Assembly (NCBI GenBank): GCA_020425125.1
Contig: JAGQRV010000008.1
Span: 1 to 64,000, forward strand
DNA length: 64,000 nt
Reading direction: 5' to 3'
Source of the DNA: Paracoccaceae bacterium
GTDB lineage: Bacteria; Pseudomonadota; Alphaproteobacteria; Rhodobacterales; Rhodobacteraceae
The position numbers and the translations under genes are program-made. A model generated the notes under the pieces. That model saw only the letters and a program-made list of their open reading frames with translations. It was not told where the DNA came from and searched no databases. Of this stretch, positions 53,047 through 63,015 are shown in pieces. Within the stretch, counting starts at the first letter, position 1. Every line of letters begins with the position of its first letter.

Positions 53047-54624
53047 TCAGACCACTTCGCCGGCCAGCGCCTTCTCGATCAGCGCGACGGTTTCAGACAC
53101 CCCGTAAAGCGCAATGAAGCCGCCGAAGCGGGGACCCTGGCTCGCCCCCAGAAGCACCTCGTAGATCGCGGTGAACCAGTCCCTCAGGGGCTCGAAACCG
53201 TGTGCCTTGCCGACTGCGAAGACCGCCGATTGCAGTGCCTCGGGATCGGCCGGACCGTCCCACGCAGACAGCTGCGCAGCCAAGTCTTCGAGCGCCGCGC
53301 GTTCGCGCGCATCGGGCGCCCGGAAGGTCTTCGCCGGCCGGACGAAATCTTCGTAATACTGCACCGCATAACCCGCCGCGGCGTCGAGGCCGGGATGGGT
53401 CTCGGGGCTCGCCTCCGGCGCGTAGCGGGCGATGAACCCCCACATCGTCGCCTTGTCGTGGGCGGAGGCCGCCGAGGCAAGGTTCAGCAGCATCGAGAAC
53501 GGCACCACCATGTCGGAGGCCGGCACATCGGCGCCATGGACGTGATAGACCGGGTTGTCGAGGCGCGCCTTCGCGTCCTGCGCCGGGTAGGCGCGAAGCT
53601 GCTGGTGGTATTCGTCGACCGCCTTCGGGATCACGTCGAAATACAGCCGCTTCGCGGTCTTCGGCTTGAGATACATGAAGTAGCTCAGCGATTCCGGTGC
53701 GGCATAGCGCAGCCAGTCCTCCATGCTCAGTCCGTTGCCCTTGGACTTCGAGATCTTCTGGCCGTTCTCGTCATTGAAAAGCTCGTAGCTCAGCGAAACC
53801 GGCGGCGCCTTTCCGAGTGCCCTGCAGATCTTCGACGACTGGGTGACGCTGTCGATCAGGTCCTTGCCGGACATCTCGTAGTCGACGCCAAGCGCCGCCC
53901 AGCGCAGTGCCCAGTCGGGCTTCCACTGCATCTTGACATGGCCTCCGGTGACCGGAATCTCGACCTTTTCGCCGTCGGGCTCCCGATAGACGATCGTGCC
54001 CTTCGCGACGTTCCGTTCCAGCGTCGGAACCTGCAGGACGTGGCCGGTCTTCGGACTCACCGGCAGGAAGCAGGAATAGGTCTCGCGACGTTCGGGGCCG
54101 AGTGTCGGAAGCATGATCTCCTGAATCTTCTCGAACCGCTCAAGTGCAACCAGCAGCGTCTCGTCGAACCGGCCGGAAGTGTAGTAGTCGGTGGCCGAGG
54201 CGAACTCGTAGTCGAAGCCGAACCCGTCGAGAAAGGCCTTCAGCATCGCATTGTTGTGCTGCGCAAACCCGTCGTGGCAGCCGAACGGATCGCGGACCCG
54301 GGTCAGCGGCAGGTTCAGGTCCTCGCGCAGCTGCTCCTGCATCGGAACGTTGCCGGGAACCTTGCGAAACCCGTCCATGTCGTCCGAGAAACAGATCAGC
54401 CTGGTGGGAATGTCCGACAGGACCTCGAACGCCCGGCGCACCATCGTGGTGCGGGCGACCTCGCCGAACGTGCCGATATGAGGCAGGCCCGAGGGGCCAT
54501 AGCCGGTCTGGAACAGCACATGGCCCTTTTCCGGCGGTGCCTTTTCGTACCGCTGGAGCACCCGGCGGGCCTCCTCGAAAGGCCATGCCTTGGACCGCAT
54601 CGCGGCGTCTCTGAGATCGGACAT
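53047..54624 (-). CDS. lysS: Lysyl-tRNA synthetase, class I
   Basis: This archaeal-type class I LysRS is used by many alphaproteobacteria in place of the class II enzyme. The 525-residue protein has the HIGH-type motif in GYGPSGLPHIGTFGEV and the KMSKS-type motif in ENGQKISKSKGNGLS. FQTGYG, CFSDDMDGFRKVP and MQWKPDWALRWAALGVDYEMSGKDL are family stretches. GGAGG lies five bases before the ATG at 54622-54624. It is divergent from the TerB gene. Confidence 0.96.
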   Translation of the reverse strand: MSDLRDAAMRSKAWPFEEARRVLQRYEKAPPEKGHVLFQTGYGPSGLPHIGTFGEVARTTMVRRAFEVLSDIPTRLICFSDDMDGFRKVPGNVPMQEQLREDLNLPLTRVRDPFGCHDGFAQHNNAMLKAFLDGFGFDYEFASATDYYTSGRFDETLLVALERFEKIQEIMLPTLGPERRETYSCFLPVSPKTGHVLQVPTLERNVAKGTIVYREPDGEKVEIPVTGGHVKMQWKPDWALRWAALGVDYEMSGKDLIDSVTQSSKICRALGKAPPVSLSYELFNDENGQKISKSKGNGLSMEDWLRYAAPESLSYFMYLKPKTAKRLYFDVIPKAVDEYHQQLRAYPAQDAKARLDNPVYHVHGADVPASDMVVPFSMLLNLASAASAHDKATMWGFIARYAPEASPETHPGLDAAAGYAVQYYEDFVRPAKTFRAPDARERAALEDLAAQLSAWDGPADPEALQSAVFAVGKAHGFEPLRDWFTAIYEVLLGASQGPRFGGFIALYGVSETVALIEKALAGEVV

Positions 54625-54755
54625 CGCTGCCTCCATGCTTGCGCGGCTTTCCCTATTGGTCCGCCCTGCCAAGGTCAATCGACCGCTACAGCGGCTTGCC
54701 CGGCGCGCACGGCCCGGCTACCTACGTCGCCAACCCGACTGCCAAGGATGCCCGT

Positions 54756-55178
54756 GTGACCGACGCCCCGCACCCCCTGACCCCGCAAGACGCCCTCGTG
54801 GCCATCATGGTCGCCGCCTCGGCGTCGGATTCCAACATCCGCACGTCCGAACTGGTCAAGATCCAGTCGATGCTGAACCATCTGCCGATCTTTGCCGAAT
54901 ACGATATCGACCGGCTGTCGCGGGTCACCAGGATGGTATTCGAGCTGTTCGAGAACGAGGAAGGGCTCGAAGCGCTGTTCGGTCTGGTGCGGGACAACCT
55001 GCCCCCGCGGCTGAACGAAACCGCCTATGCCCTGGCCTGCGATGTGGCGGCGGCCGACGGCAAGCTCAGCGGCGAGGAGTTGCGGCTTCTGGAAGAGATC
55101 CGCGATGAACTGAACATCGACCGCCTGCATGCGGCGGCGATCGAACGGGGCGCAAGGGCGCGGCACATGGTGCTCTGA
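54756..55178 (+). CDS. TerB-family tellurite resistance-like protein
   Basis: This 140-residue helical protein matches the short TerB family: TPQDALVAIMVAASASDSNIRTSELVKI, then NETAYALACDVAAADGKLSGEELRLLEEIRDEL with the acidic metal-binding type motif. The family takes its name from tellurite loci, but stand-alone members have unknown roles. Translation probably starts at GTG 54756, preceded by AAGGA. It is convergent with dacB, only 10 bases away. Confidence 0.82.
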   Translation: MTDAPHPLTPQDALVAIMVAASASDSNIRTSELVKIQSMLNHLPIFAEYDIDRLSRVTRMVFELFENEEGLEALFGLVRDNLPPRLNETAYALACDVAAADGKLSGEELRLLEEIRDELNIDRLHAAAIERGARARHMVL

Positions 55179-55188
55179 CCCGCACGGG

Positions 55189-56694
55189 TCAGGCTGCCGA
55201 CTCGCCCCACATCCGGACCAGATCGAACTGGAGCTTGCGTGACCGCCCTGTCCAGCCCACGGTTCCGGGCGGGCGGTCTTCGTCGCCCGGCGCGATCCGG
55301 GCGCGCGCCGCCATGTCGGCGGTCAGGATCGCGAATACCATCGGGGTGCCGTCGAACGGTTCGACATAGCCGGCCAGAGCGCTGACGAAATTGAGCGTCC
55401 CGGTCTTGGCATCCACCTGAAGCGGTACCGGCTTGCCGCTGTCGTCAAATAGCTGGATCGACTTGAGCGCGCGGCGCAGCGTGCCGTCGGGGCCGAGCCG
55501 GACCAGCGCGGTGCAGAGATCGTGCGCCGTCACCCGCGACTCCTCACCCAGACCGGAATGGTCGACGAAATGGCTCGACGTCATTCCCAGCGCATCCCGA
55601 GCCCAGGCGGTCATCGGCGCCGCACTGTCTGCCAGCGAAGCAGGCGCCATCCCCAGCCGAGCCGTCGTCGCCGTCAGGCCCAGGACTTCGGCGGTCAGGT
55701 TGTTGGAATACTTGAGCATGTCCCGCGCGATCTCGAAGAGAGGCGGGCTTTCCACACTCGCCAGCACCGCCCCCTGTGGAATGGCGTCGGGTCGCCGGGC
55801 CTGCGGCAGGACGAGGCCCCGGGACCGGGACAGACTCTGGAACACCTCGGCGGCGTAGACCGCGCTGTCGCGCACGGGCAGCCATCGCGTTCCGCCGCCG
55901 CCGAGCGCCCCGCGCGCCACCGTCCAGAGCTCCTGCCCGGTCGCGGGATCGGTCTCGAACGTGTAGACGGGCGCCGCCCGGCTGACGAGCTGCATTGCCG
56001 AATGAGTGACCAGCGGCGCGGCCGAATCCTCGCCCGCCTCCATCCGCAGGTCGTAATCCGCCCCCTTCAGGCGCCATCCGAAATGGACCCGGTTGTAGTT
56101 CAGGTTCAACCCCGAGACCGAGGCGTTGTAGCCCAGATGGGCCGGCTGGCCCGGATCGATCATGGCGATCTGCGGAAGCGCGCCGTCCCAGACGAGAAAG
56201 TCTCCGGTAACCTCGGTCAGCCCGATCCGCGCCAGTTCGTCGGCCAGCGCCGACAGTGCCTGGGTGTCGAGATCCGGCGCGCCGCCGCCTGCGAGGACCA
56301 GATCGCCCTCGAGGCGGCCGTTGCGGACCGGCCCGGTGCCGATCACCCGCGTCGCGAAACGGAATCCCGGTCCGAGCGTGTCGAAGGCATAGGCCGCGGT
56401 CACCGTCTTCAGCACGCTGGCAGGCGGCAGGGCGAGATCGGGGATGACCGACGTGACCGGCTTGCCCGACCGCGCATCAGCCAGCGCACAGGTGACGCTG
56501 CCGGAGAGATGCGCGGCAGCGATCAGTTCCGCCGTCTCCTTGACGGGATCGGGCTTCGGGCGGGCTTCGGGCGGCGCGCCGCGCGCCACCGGCCGCGGCG
56601 ACTCGATGACATCTCCAAGCGCCGGCGCAATCCCGAGGCCGGCCAGTCCGGCCAGGACGGAGCGGCGAGAAATCCCGTGGAGCCCTGAGTTCAT
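55189..56694 (-). CDS. dacB: D-alanyl-D-alanine carboxypeptidase/endopeptidase (PBP4, peptidase S13)
   Basis: This S13-family penicillin-binding protein trims peptidoglycan in the periplasm. The three active-site motifs are SVLK (S93-K96), SNN in KYSNNLTAEVLG and KTG in DAKTGTLNFVSALAGY. The 501-residue precursor begins with a twin-arginine-like signal (GISRRSVLAGLAGLGI). The start is the ATG at 56692-56694; an ATG 17 codons upstream is possible. It lies downstream of nadD on the same strand, with 108 bases between. Confidence 0.93.
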   Translation of the reverse strand: MNSGLHGISRRSVLAGLAGLGIAPALGDVIESPRPVARGAPPEARPKPDPVKETAELIAAAHLSGSVTCALADARSGKPVTSVIPDLALPPASVLKTVTAAYAFDTLGPGFRFATRVIGTGPVRNGRLEGDLVLAGGGAPDLDTQALSALADELARIGLTEVTGDFLVWDGALPQIAMIDPGQPAHLGYNASVSGLNLNYNRVHFGWRLKGADYDLRMEAGEDSAAPLVTHSAMQLVSRAAPVYTFETDPATGQELWTVARGALGGGGTRWLPVRDSAVYAAEVFQSLSRSRGLVLPQARRPDAIPQGAVLASVESPPLFEIARDMLKYSNNLTAEVLGLTATTARLGMAPASLADSAAPMTAWARDALGMTSSHFVDHSGLGEESRVTAHDLCTALVRLGPDGTLRRALKSIQLFDDSGKPVPLQVDAKTGTLNFVSALAGYVEPFDGTPMVFAILTADMAARARIAPGDEDRPPGTVGWTGRSRKLQFDLVRMWGESAA

Positions 56695-56802
56695 GGGCCA
56701 TGAAAGCCACGCACCGGGCAATTTCTCAAGCCTGAAACAGGTCACATTGTCGCGGCCTGTGGCGGTTTCGCAGCAGCCGCCGGTGAGATTTCCGTTCGCG
56801 GC

Positions 56803-57405
56803 TCAGCGAACCCATTCTCCGCGCTCGCGGATCGCGGTCGACGAGATCGCCACCTGCGGACCGCGCAGATAGCACCAGGCCGGCGGCACCGCACCGCCCA
56901 GAAGCGGCGCCTCGGCATCCTTCAGCCGGTCGCTGCGGAACAGCCGCGATGCGCGCGAGGTGCGGGCCCAGATGGGATCGCCGGGCCGGGCGATCACCCC
57001 CACGGGCACGTTGGCGAAGATCGACGGCCAGCGTTCCCAGCGGTGAATGGTGGCAAGATTGTCCGCCCCCATCAGCCAGGTGAACCGCACGCCCGGATAA
57101 AGCGCGATCAGCGCTTCGAGGGTCTCGGCGGTCACCCGTGTGCCAAGCCGGGCCTCGGCATCGGTCACGACGACCCGCGGATGGCACATCACAGCACGAG
57201 CCGCCGCGAGCCGCACCGGAAGCGGCGCCGGACCGGCGGACTTCAGCGGATTACCGGGAGAGACCAGCCACCAGACGGCGTCGAGACCGAAGCTCTTCAG
57301 TGCCGTAAGGGTCAGATGGACATGACCGCGATGCGGCGGATCGAACGACCCGCCGAGCAATCCGATTCGTTGCCCGGCCCGGGCCGGAGGAAATTCCGCC
57401 TTCAC
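56803..57405 (-). CDS. nadD: Nicotinate-nucleotide adenylyltransferase
   Basis: NadD adenylates nicotinate mononucleotide in NAD synthesis. The 200-residue protein has the nucleotidyltransferase motif [14 protein letters not shown] near residues 18-31, [16 protein letters not shown], and the late [12 protein letters not shown]. Translation begins at a GTG (57403-57405). The ribosome-silencing gene rsfS, commonly beside nadD, is not next to it in this window. Confidence 0.95.
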   Translation of the reverse strand: MKAEFPPARAGQRIGLLGGSFDPPHRGHVHLTLTALKSFGLDAVWWLVSPGNPLKSAGPAPLPVRLAAARAVMCHPRVVVTDAEARLGTRVTAETLEALIALYPGVRFTWLMGADNLATIHRWERWPSIFANVPVGVIARPGDPIWARTSRASRLFRSDRLKDAEAPLLGGAVPPAWCYLRGPQVAISSTAIRERGEWVR

Positions 57406-57615
57406 ACGCGCGCCGCCTCTCCCAGATGTGCCGTGACGTCCGTCATCGCGTCATCCGGCACCGGTCGCATCGTGCGATCTTCGACCACGGCGGGAGTCAA
57501 ACTGCAACCCGTCTTGACTGAGCGGAAATCTGCCGAGAAAGCCTTGGACATCCCTGTCGCGACCTTCCATCTTGAGGCCGCTGGTTCCCGCGCAACATTA
57601 GTGACGAGGCGGACG

Positions 57616-59409
57616 ATGAAATACCTGAGCTTGCTGGCGGCCACACTTGTGGCGCTGGCCGTGTCGCAAGCGCCTGCACAGCAGGTCTCCGAAGTCATCG
57701 CCCCCGAGGTCCCTTCCGTGGACCGCGTCACGCCGCTCGCCGACACCAAGCAGACGGCGCTCGATGCCAAGAAGGCCGGCAAGCCGGTCGAAGCTGCGGA
57801 CTGGATGGTTTCGGTCGCCGATCCGCGCGCTGCCGAGGCCGGCGCGAAGATCCTTGCTCAGGGCGGCACCGCGGCGGACGCGATGGTTGCGGTGCAGGCC
57901 GTGCTGGGCCTTGTCGAGCCGCAATCTTCCGGCCTGGGCGGCGGCGCCTTCCTTGTCTGGTACGACGCCGCAACCGGCACCCTGAGCACGCTCGACGGGC
58001 GTGAAACCGCGCCGCTGGAGGCAACGCCGACCCTGTTCCAGACCGCCGATGGCGCCCCGATGGGGTTCTGGGACGCCGTGATCAGCGGCCTTTCGGTCGG
58101 CACGCCCGGCACGCCCGCGCTGATGGAGGCCGCACAGCGCCGCTGGGGAAAGTCCAACTGGCCGTCGCTCTTCGCTGACGCGATCGCACTGGCCGAAGGC
58201 GGGTTCGAGGTGTCGCCGCGGCTCGCAAAATCGGTCGAGGAGAACGCCGACTCGCTGGCGCGCCAGGCGCGCGCCGCGACGTATTTCCTGCCGGACGACA
58301 AGCCGGTGGCGGCAGGCACGGTACTGACCAATCCCGCCTATGCCCGGACATTGCGGATGATCGCGTCGGACGGATCGCGCGCCTTCTATACCGGCGAGAT
58401 CGCCGCGGGCATGGTCGATACCGTGCATGCTGCCACTCCGCCGGGGCTCCTGTCGCTGGTCGACCTGTCGCTCTACCGCGTGATCCAGCGAAAGGCGATC
58501 TGCGCCGAGTATCGCGGCCACGACGTCTGCGGGATGGGTCCGCCCTCGTCGGGCGCGCTGACGGTCGGCGAAATCCTCGGGATGCTCGACCATTACGACC
58601 TTGCGGCCCTGGGGCCCGACAACCCGCAATCCTGGCGGCTGATCGGTGACGCGTCCCGCCTCGCCTTCGCCGACCGCGACCGCTACATGGCCGACAGCGA
58701 CTTCGTGCCGATGCCCACGGAAGGACTTGTCGACCGCACCTATCTGGGCGAACGGGCCAAGCTGCTCGCCGGCGACGATGCGCTTCCCGAGGTCACTCCG
58801 GGAGAGCCTGCCTTCAGCCACGCCCTGAACTGGGCCGACAATGTCGATATCTCGATGCCGTCGACGTCGCAGATCTCCATCGTCGACGGCTATGGCAATG
58901 CCCTGTCGATGACGACCACCGTCGAGAGCGCATTCGGCTCGCGGCTGATGGCGCCGGGCGGGTTCCTGCTCAACAACGAGCTCACCGATTTCAGCTTCGC
59001 GAGTCAGACCAACGGCGTGCCCGTCGCCAACGCCGTTGCGCCCGGGAAGCGGCCGCGTTCATCGATGTCGCCCACGATCGTGATGCTTGATGGCGCGCCC
59101 CGGCTCGTGATCGGCTCGCCCGGGGGATCGCAGATCATCGGCTACGTGGCGCAGGCGATCATCGCCCATCTCGATTGGGGCATGGACGTGCAGCAGGCGG
59201 TGTCGATGCCGCATCTGCTGAACCGGGGCGGTCCGTTCGAAGTGGAAGCCGGGACCCCCGCCGAGGAGCTGGCGCCCGCGCTCTCCGAACTGGGCTACGA
59301 GGTCAAGCCGCGCGAGATGACTTCGGGGCTTCAGGCAATCGCCGTGACACCGGTCGGCCTGTCGGGCGGCGCCGATCCGCGCCGGGAAGGAATCGCGCTC
59401 GGTCGCTGA
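57616..59409 (+). CDS. ggt: Gamma-glutamyltransferase (glutathione hydrolase)
   Basis: This periplasmic Ntn-hydrolase splits glutathione and other gamma-glutamyl compounds and matures by self-cleavage. The 597-residue precursor has a signal peptide ending near APAQQV. It carries [14 protein letters not shown] in the large subunit and the nucleophile T417 in [14 protein letters not shown], which opens the small subunit. [12 protein letters not shown] follows near the C terminus. All expected catalytic features are kept. It is divergent from nadD. Confidence 0.94.
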   Translation: MKYLSLLAATLVALAVSQAPAQQVSEVIAPEVPSVDRVTPLADTKQTALDAKKAGKPVEAADWMVSVADPRAAEAGAKILAQGGTAADAMVAVQAVLGLVEPQSSGLGGGAFLVWYDAATGTLSTLDGRETAPLEATPTLFQTADGAPMGFWDAVISGLSVGTPGTPALMEAAQRRWGKSNWPSLFADAIALAEGGFEVSPRLAKSVEENADSLARQARAATYFLPDDKPVAAGTVLTNPAYARTLRMIASDGSRAFYTGEIAAGMVDTVHAATPPGLLSLVDLSLYRVIQRKAICAEYRGHDVCGMGPPSSGALTVGEILGMLDHYDLAALGPDNPQSWRLIGDASRLAFADRDRYMADSDFVPMPTEGLVDRTYLGERAKLLAGDDALPEVTPGEPAFSHALNWADNVDISMPSTSQISIVDGYGNALSMTTTVESAFGSRLMAPGGFLLNNELTDFSFASQTNGVPVANAVAPGKRPRSSMSPTIVMLDGAPRLVIGSPGGSQIIGYVAQAIIAHLDWGMDVQQAVSMPHLLNRGGPFEVEAGTPAEELAPALSELGYEVKPREMTSGLQAIAVTPVGLSGGADPRREGIALGR

Positions 59410-59581
59410 CGCAAGGGGGCGGTCCCGCGGCCCCGTGGCATTGGCCGTCGCCGATCCTCGGCAAGTCGGCAATCCCTGACCCGCCCGGTCCCGCGGGTCC
59501 GGTTTCACTGACTGTCCCGCAAACCTGCTCCGTGGCACCTCCGCTGCATCAACCAAGAAGACCTGATGCAGGGAGGCCGCC

Positions 59582-59890
59582 ATGACCGCCACGACCAATC
59601 ACACACTGATCCTTGCTGCCGCCGGCAGCCTGCTTCTGCTCGCCATGATCCCGGCGGCACGGACCGGCGATACGCATTCGGCCGTCCGGCCGGCGACCGA
59701 AGCTTCGGTGCCGGCGGCGGCCCATCGCAGCCGCCCCGCTATCCTCGGGGCGCCGGACGCGCCGGTCCCGGTTCTGCTGCATCGTGGCGTGCGGTCTCCC
59801 GCGTCCCGCGACATGCCGACGACCGAAGCCGCCAACGAAGCACCGGCCATGGGGCGCGGCAGCTACGGCCGGCCCGAGATCCCGTCCTGA
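59582..59890 (+). CDS. Small hypothetical secreted or membrane protein
   Basis: This 102-residue frame has one hydrophobic N-terminal segment (LILAAAGSLLLLAMIP) followed by a polar, Ala/Pro/Arg-rich region without recognisable domains. GGGAGG five bases before the ATG supports translation. It is convergent with the aldo/keto reductase gene. Low-complexity composition means it could be poorly conserved. Confidence 0.5.
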   Translation: MTATTNHTLILAAAGSLLLLAMIPAARTGDTHSAVRPATEASVPAAAHRSRPAILGAPDAPVPVLLHRGVRSPASRDMPTTEAANEAPAMGRGSYGRPEIPS

Positions 59891-59908
59891 CGGCGCGCGG
59901 CCGTCAGC

Positions 59909-60940
59909 TCAGACGTCTTCCGAGGAACGCGCCCAGAGATTGATCTCTTCCTCCTGGCTGGCGGCGTCGATCGCCGCCAGTTCCTCCGCGGTGAAGGAGA
60001 GATTCCGCACCGCCGCCGCGCAGTCGGTCACCTGCGAAGGCCGCGACGCGCCGATCAACGCCGACGTGATCCCGCCATCGCGCAAGACCCAGGCAATGGC
60101 CATCTGCGCCAGTGTCTGGCCGCGCGCTTCGGCGATCTCGTTGAGCTTGCGGATCGACTGCAACGCGGATTCGGTCAGCATCGACGGCGACAGCGACTTG
60201 CCCTGGGTGATCCGGCTGTCTTCCGGAACGGCGCCCAGATACTTGTTGGTCAGCATTCCCTGCGCCAGCGGCGTGAAGGCGATCGAGCCCACGCCGAGGT
60301 CGTCCAGCGTCGTCTTCAGCCCGTCGCGTTCGACCCAGCGGTTCAGGATGCTGTAGGATGGCTGATGGATCACGCACGGCGTCCCGAGGTCGTTCAGGAT
60401 CGCCACAGCCTCGCGGGTGCGCTGGCTGTTGTAGGACGAGATGCCGACATACAGCGCCCGGCCCGACCGTACGATGGTGTCGAGCGCCCCCATCGTTTCT
60501 TCCAGCGGCGTGTCGGGGTCGAAGCGATGCGAATAGAAGATATCCACGTAGTCGAGGCCGAGGCGCCTCAGCGACTGGTCACACGAGGCGATCAGATACT
60601 TGCGGCTGCCCCATTCGCCGTACGGCCCCGGCCACATGTCGTATCCGGCCTTGGAACTGACGATCAGCTCGTCGCGATAGCCCTTGAAGTCCGTCTGCAG
60701 GATCTCGCCGAACACTTCCTCGGCGCGGCCGGGCGGCGGCCCGTAATTGTTGGCCAGATCGAAATGCGTGATGCCGGCATCGAAGGCGGTCCGGCAGATC
60801 TTGCGTTTCAGCTTCATCGGCCGGTCGCGGCCGAAATTGTGCCACAGCCCGAGGGACACCGCCGGAAGCCGGAGCCCCGACCGGCCGCAGCGGCGGTAGA
60901 CCATGGTCTCGTAACGGTCCTCGGCTGGCTCATAGGTCAT
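59909..60940 (-). CDS. Aldo/keto reductase, YghZ/GprA-like
   Basis: This NADPH-dependent TIM-barrel reductase of 343 residues has the AKR signature GITHFDLANNYG, the catalytic Tyr in that motif, and Lys in IVSSKAGYDMWPGPYG. YSHRFDPDTPLEETMGALDTIV and SALIGASRPSQV are also present. The WPGPYGEWGSRKYL stretch points to the YghZ group, which reduces L-glyceraldehyde 3-phosphate and methylglyoxal. The start is the ATG at 60938-60940. Confidence 0.92.
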   Translation of the reverse strand: MTYEPAEDRYETMVYRRCGRSGLRLPAVSLGLWHNFGRDRPMKLKRKICRTAFDAGITHFDLANNYGPPPGRAEEVFGEILQTDFKGYRDELIVSSKAGYDMWPGPYGEWGSRKYLIASCDQSLRRLGLDYVDIFYSHRFDPDTPLEETMGALDTIVRSGRALYVGISSYNSQRTREAVAILNDLGTPCVIHQPSYSILNRWVERDGLKTTLDDLGVGSIAFTPLAQGMLTNKYLGAVPEDSRITQGKSLSPSMLTESALQSIRKLNEIAEARGQTLAQMAIAWVLRDGGITSALIGASRPSQVTDCAAAVRNLSFTAEELAAIDAASQEEEINLWARSSEDV

Positions 60941-61008
60941 GTTGGCGCTCCCGGATGGTTTGGCGCGCATGTTCCCCGCTGAACCCGGGCTGTCAATCGT
61001 CCGGGCGG

Positions 61009-61680
61009 TCAGATTCCGGCTTCAAGCCCGCGCACGTCCCTGACGACGATCCTGAGCCGCCCGCTTTCGATCAGCCCCGCGCGGTGGAACCGCGACACAG
61101 CGCGGCTGACCGCCTCGCGGTTGGCACCGACCATGGCAGCGATCATGTTGTGACTCGGTGCGGGGTCGAGGGCGCCGCCGTCTTCCAGTTGCCCGGCCTC
61201 GATCAAGGCCCGGACCAGAAACAGCCGCACCCGCGTCTCGACATCATGCACCGACAGTTCGAACAGCCGGTCCGTCATCCCGCGGACCCGACCGGCAACG
61301 TCGGCCAGGAGATTGCGCATCGCCTGGGGGTTCTCTGCCAGCCATGCATTGAAGGCACTTTCCGGAAGGCGGCCGACTTCCGTGGTGCAGAGCGCCCGCA
61401 CCGACCGGACGCGGCCGCCGCCATCCAGAGCGGCGAGTTCGCCAAAAAGGTCGCCTCGCCGGAACCAGTCGGTCATGACCTCCTTGCCGCCAAGGGACGT
61501 CACGATCCCCGCCAGTTCGCCCGAAAGCACCAGAAAGACGTCGCAACCGCGACTGCCCCGCTCGCAGACGACATCGTCGCGGCCGAACTGTCCCACCGTC
61601 ATGTTCCGCGCGAGCCGAAGCAGGGCTCCACCCTCAATACCCCGGGTGAAGGGGGCCAGACGAAGCGTCTCAATCAACAT
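61009..61680 (-). CDS. Crp/Fnr-family transcriptional regulator
   Basis: This 223-residue protein has a cyclic-nucleotide-binding-like beta-roll (VFLVLSGELAGIVTSLGGKEVMTDWFRRGDLFGELAALDGG) and a C-terminal HTH_CRP domain (ETRVRLFLVRALIEAG, AAMVGANREAVSRAVSRFHRAGLIE). It has no N-terminal cysteine cluster, so it is not an FNR iron-sulfur sensor. The GELAALDGG loop differs from the classical cAMP pocket, so the ligand is unclear. A CtrA-type box lies about 75 bases upstream. Confidence 0.9.
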   Translation of the reverse strand: MLIETLRLAPFTRGIEGGALLRLARNMTVGQFGRDDVVCERGSRGCDVFLVLSGELAGIVTSLGGKEVMTDWFRRGDLFGELAALDGGGRVRSVRALCTTEVGRLPESAFNAWLAENPQAMRNLLADVAGRVRGMTDRLFELSVHDVETRVRLFLVRALIEAGQLEDGGALDPAPSHNMIAAMVGANREAVSRAVSRFHRAGLIESGRLRIVVRDVRGLEAGI

Positions 61681-61754
61681 TGCTTTACCGCTCGAAATGG
61701 TCCGGCGCCGCCAGTAATCAGCTGGGTCCGACCGGGCCGTACGGGTCAAAAACG

Positions 61755-61769
61755 TTAAGAAATGGTTAC
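61755..61769 (-). promoter_or_regulatory. CtrA-type box upstream of the Crp/Fnr regulator
   Basis: TTAA-N7-TTAC on the plus strand; read in the direction of the regulator gene it is GTAA-N7-TTAAC. This is the same half-site variant and orientation as the box before ctrA at 586-600. It is about 75 bases upstream of the ATG at 61680. Confidence 0.5.
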
Positions 61770-61845
61770 GCGAATGCGAGTGGGCCGTGTACTCGCCAGA
61801 AATAGCGAGGCCGCGCGGACCCGGCCCAGCCGGCGCCGCTGGCGG

Positions 61846-63015
61846 CTACGCCGCGAATTCGACCAGAACTCCCCAACATTGCGGCGCCGTGGTGGTGAGC
61901 CGGAACTGCAGCTTGCCCTCCGGATGCGGCACCATCCGGAGATCCGGACCGACAGAACGGCCCCGGCTCGCCATGAACGGCCAGACGCCCTTCGGCAGGA
62001 GCTGCGAAACGGCCGCGATCTCGGTTGCATCGAACCTGGCATGGACGACCACGTCGAGCTCGATATCTCCCACCATCACCAGATGAGAGACGTGCCGCGC
62101 AAGCTTGCCCGCAGGGCCGAAGAAGCTTGTCCAGCTTCCGGCCGACGACCAGGCGTCCCAGACGGCTTCGTCCCGCTCGGCCGCCGCGGCGCGCGCAACC
62201 ACCTGGTCGTCATACCAGTTCCCGGGAGTGACCGGCACGACGGCGCGCGAGCCGATGCGCCCTGTCACGGTGATCCGCTCGGCGATGATGCGGCTTTCCA
62301 GCAGGCGTGCCGCCGGCGCCACGAAACCGGGAAGCATCCTTGCCGCCGCTCGGCCCGTGTCGCGGAACCACGTTGCCGTGCGCGCCATGCGGTCGGGCGC
62401 CTCGCTGTCGAACGCGATCCGGCCGTCCCGCAAGGCAAACATGGGGGCCGTGCAGGCCTCGCGCGGGCCGACATATTCCGGCACCAACGACAGCCCGATC
62501 CCCGGCATGACCACGGGGAAGCGGTTCTGGGACGCCCAGTAGGCATCCCTGAGCCGGATCAGGGCGTCCGTGTCGGCGGCGAAATGCTGCCGGGCGAGTT
62601 GCGCGCGTCCGGCCGGCAGATGCCGCTGCGACCACGCATCGAACAGGCTCTGTTGTGTCGATCCCGGCAACGCGGCATTCCGATAGCGAATCCAGCCCGG
62701 ATAGGCCGCGCCCAGCACGCCGCACAGGCCGTTTTCGGTTTCGGGGGCCAATGCGTTCAGAAGCCGGCCGTATTCCGTTGACCGGCGCAAGGACCCCTGC
62801 GGCGGCGCGACCGAGACCGCGGCGTCTTCCGGAACCATGTCGGCGATCTGCTCCAGAAGATGGGGGGCATCGTCGGCGCCGGTTGTGCCGAAGAGAAGCT
62901 GGAAGGTGTCGGCGCAGACATCCAGCGTGCGGATCAGGGCCGCTCTCCACGCGGCATTCAATTCCATCAGGCGCCGGTCCGGGCCCGGTGCGCGAGTCGG
63001 CGAAGACTCCGTCAT
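61846..63015 (-). CDS. Hypothetical protein, 389 residues
   Basis: I do not recognise this protein. It is 389 residues long, without signal peptide or membrane helix, with many Arg, Ala and Trp. Notable stretches are NAAWRAALIRTLDVCADTFQ, AYWASQNRFPVVMPGIGLSLVPEYVG, and the C-terminal ELDVVVHARFDATEIAAVSQLLPKGVWPFMASRG, which looks like a folded beta-rich domain. The ATG at 63013-63015 has AGGGGA upstream. It stands alone on its strand between the Crp/Fnr gene and ettA. Confidence 0.7.
   Translation of the reverse strand: MTESSPTRAPGPDRRLMELNAAWRAALIRTLDVCADTFQLLFGTTGADDAPHLLEQIADMVPEDAAVSVAPPQGSLRRSTEYGRLLNALAPETENGLCGVLGAAYPGWIRYRNAALPGSTQQSLFDAWSQRHLPAGRAQLARQHFAADTDALIRLRDAYWASQNRFPVVMPGIGLSLVPEYVGPREACTAPMFALRDGRIAFDSEAPDRMARTATWFRDTGRAAARMLPGFVAPAARLLESRIIAERITVTGRIGSRAVVPVTPGNWYDDQVVARAAAAERDEAVWDAWSSAGSWTSFFGPAGKLARHVSHLVMVGDIELDVVVHARFDATEIAAVSQLLPKGVWPFMASRGRSVGPDLRMVPHPEGKLQFRLTTTAPQCWGVLVEFAA

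Noticed and set aside
53200..54759. 519-codon plus-strand open frame
   Set aside because: Antisense to the class I lysyl-tRNA synthetase gene.
57406..57615. Small gene between nadD and ggt
   Set aside because: The minus-strand frame here mainly lies opposite ggt and has no ribosome-binding site or family pattern; the interval is probably only promoter DNA.
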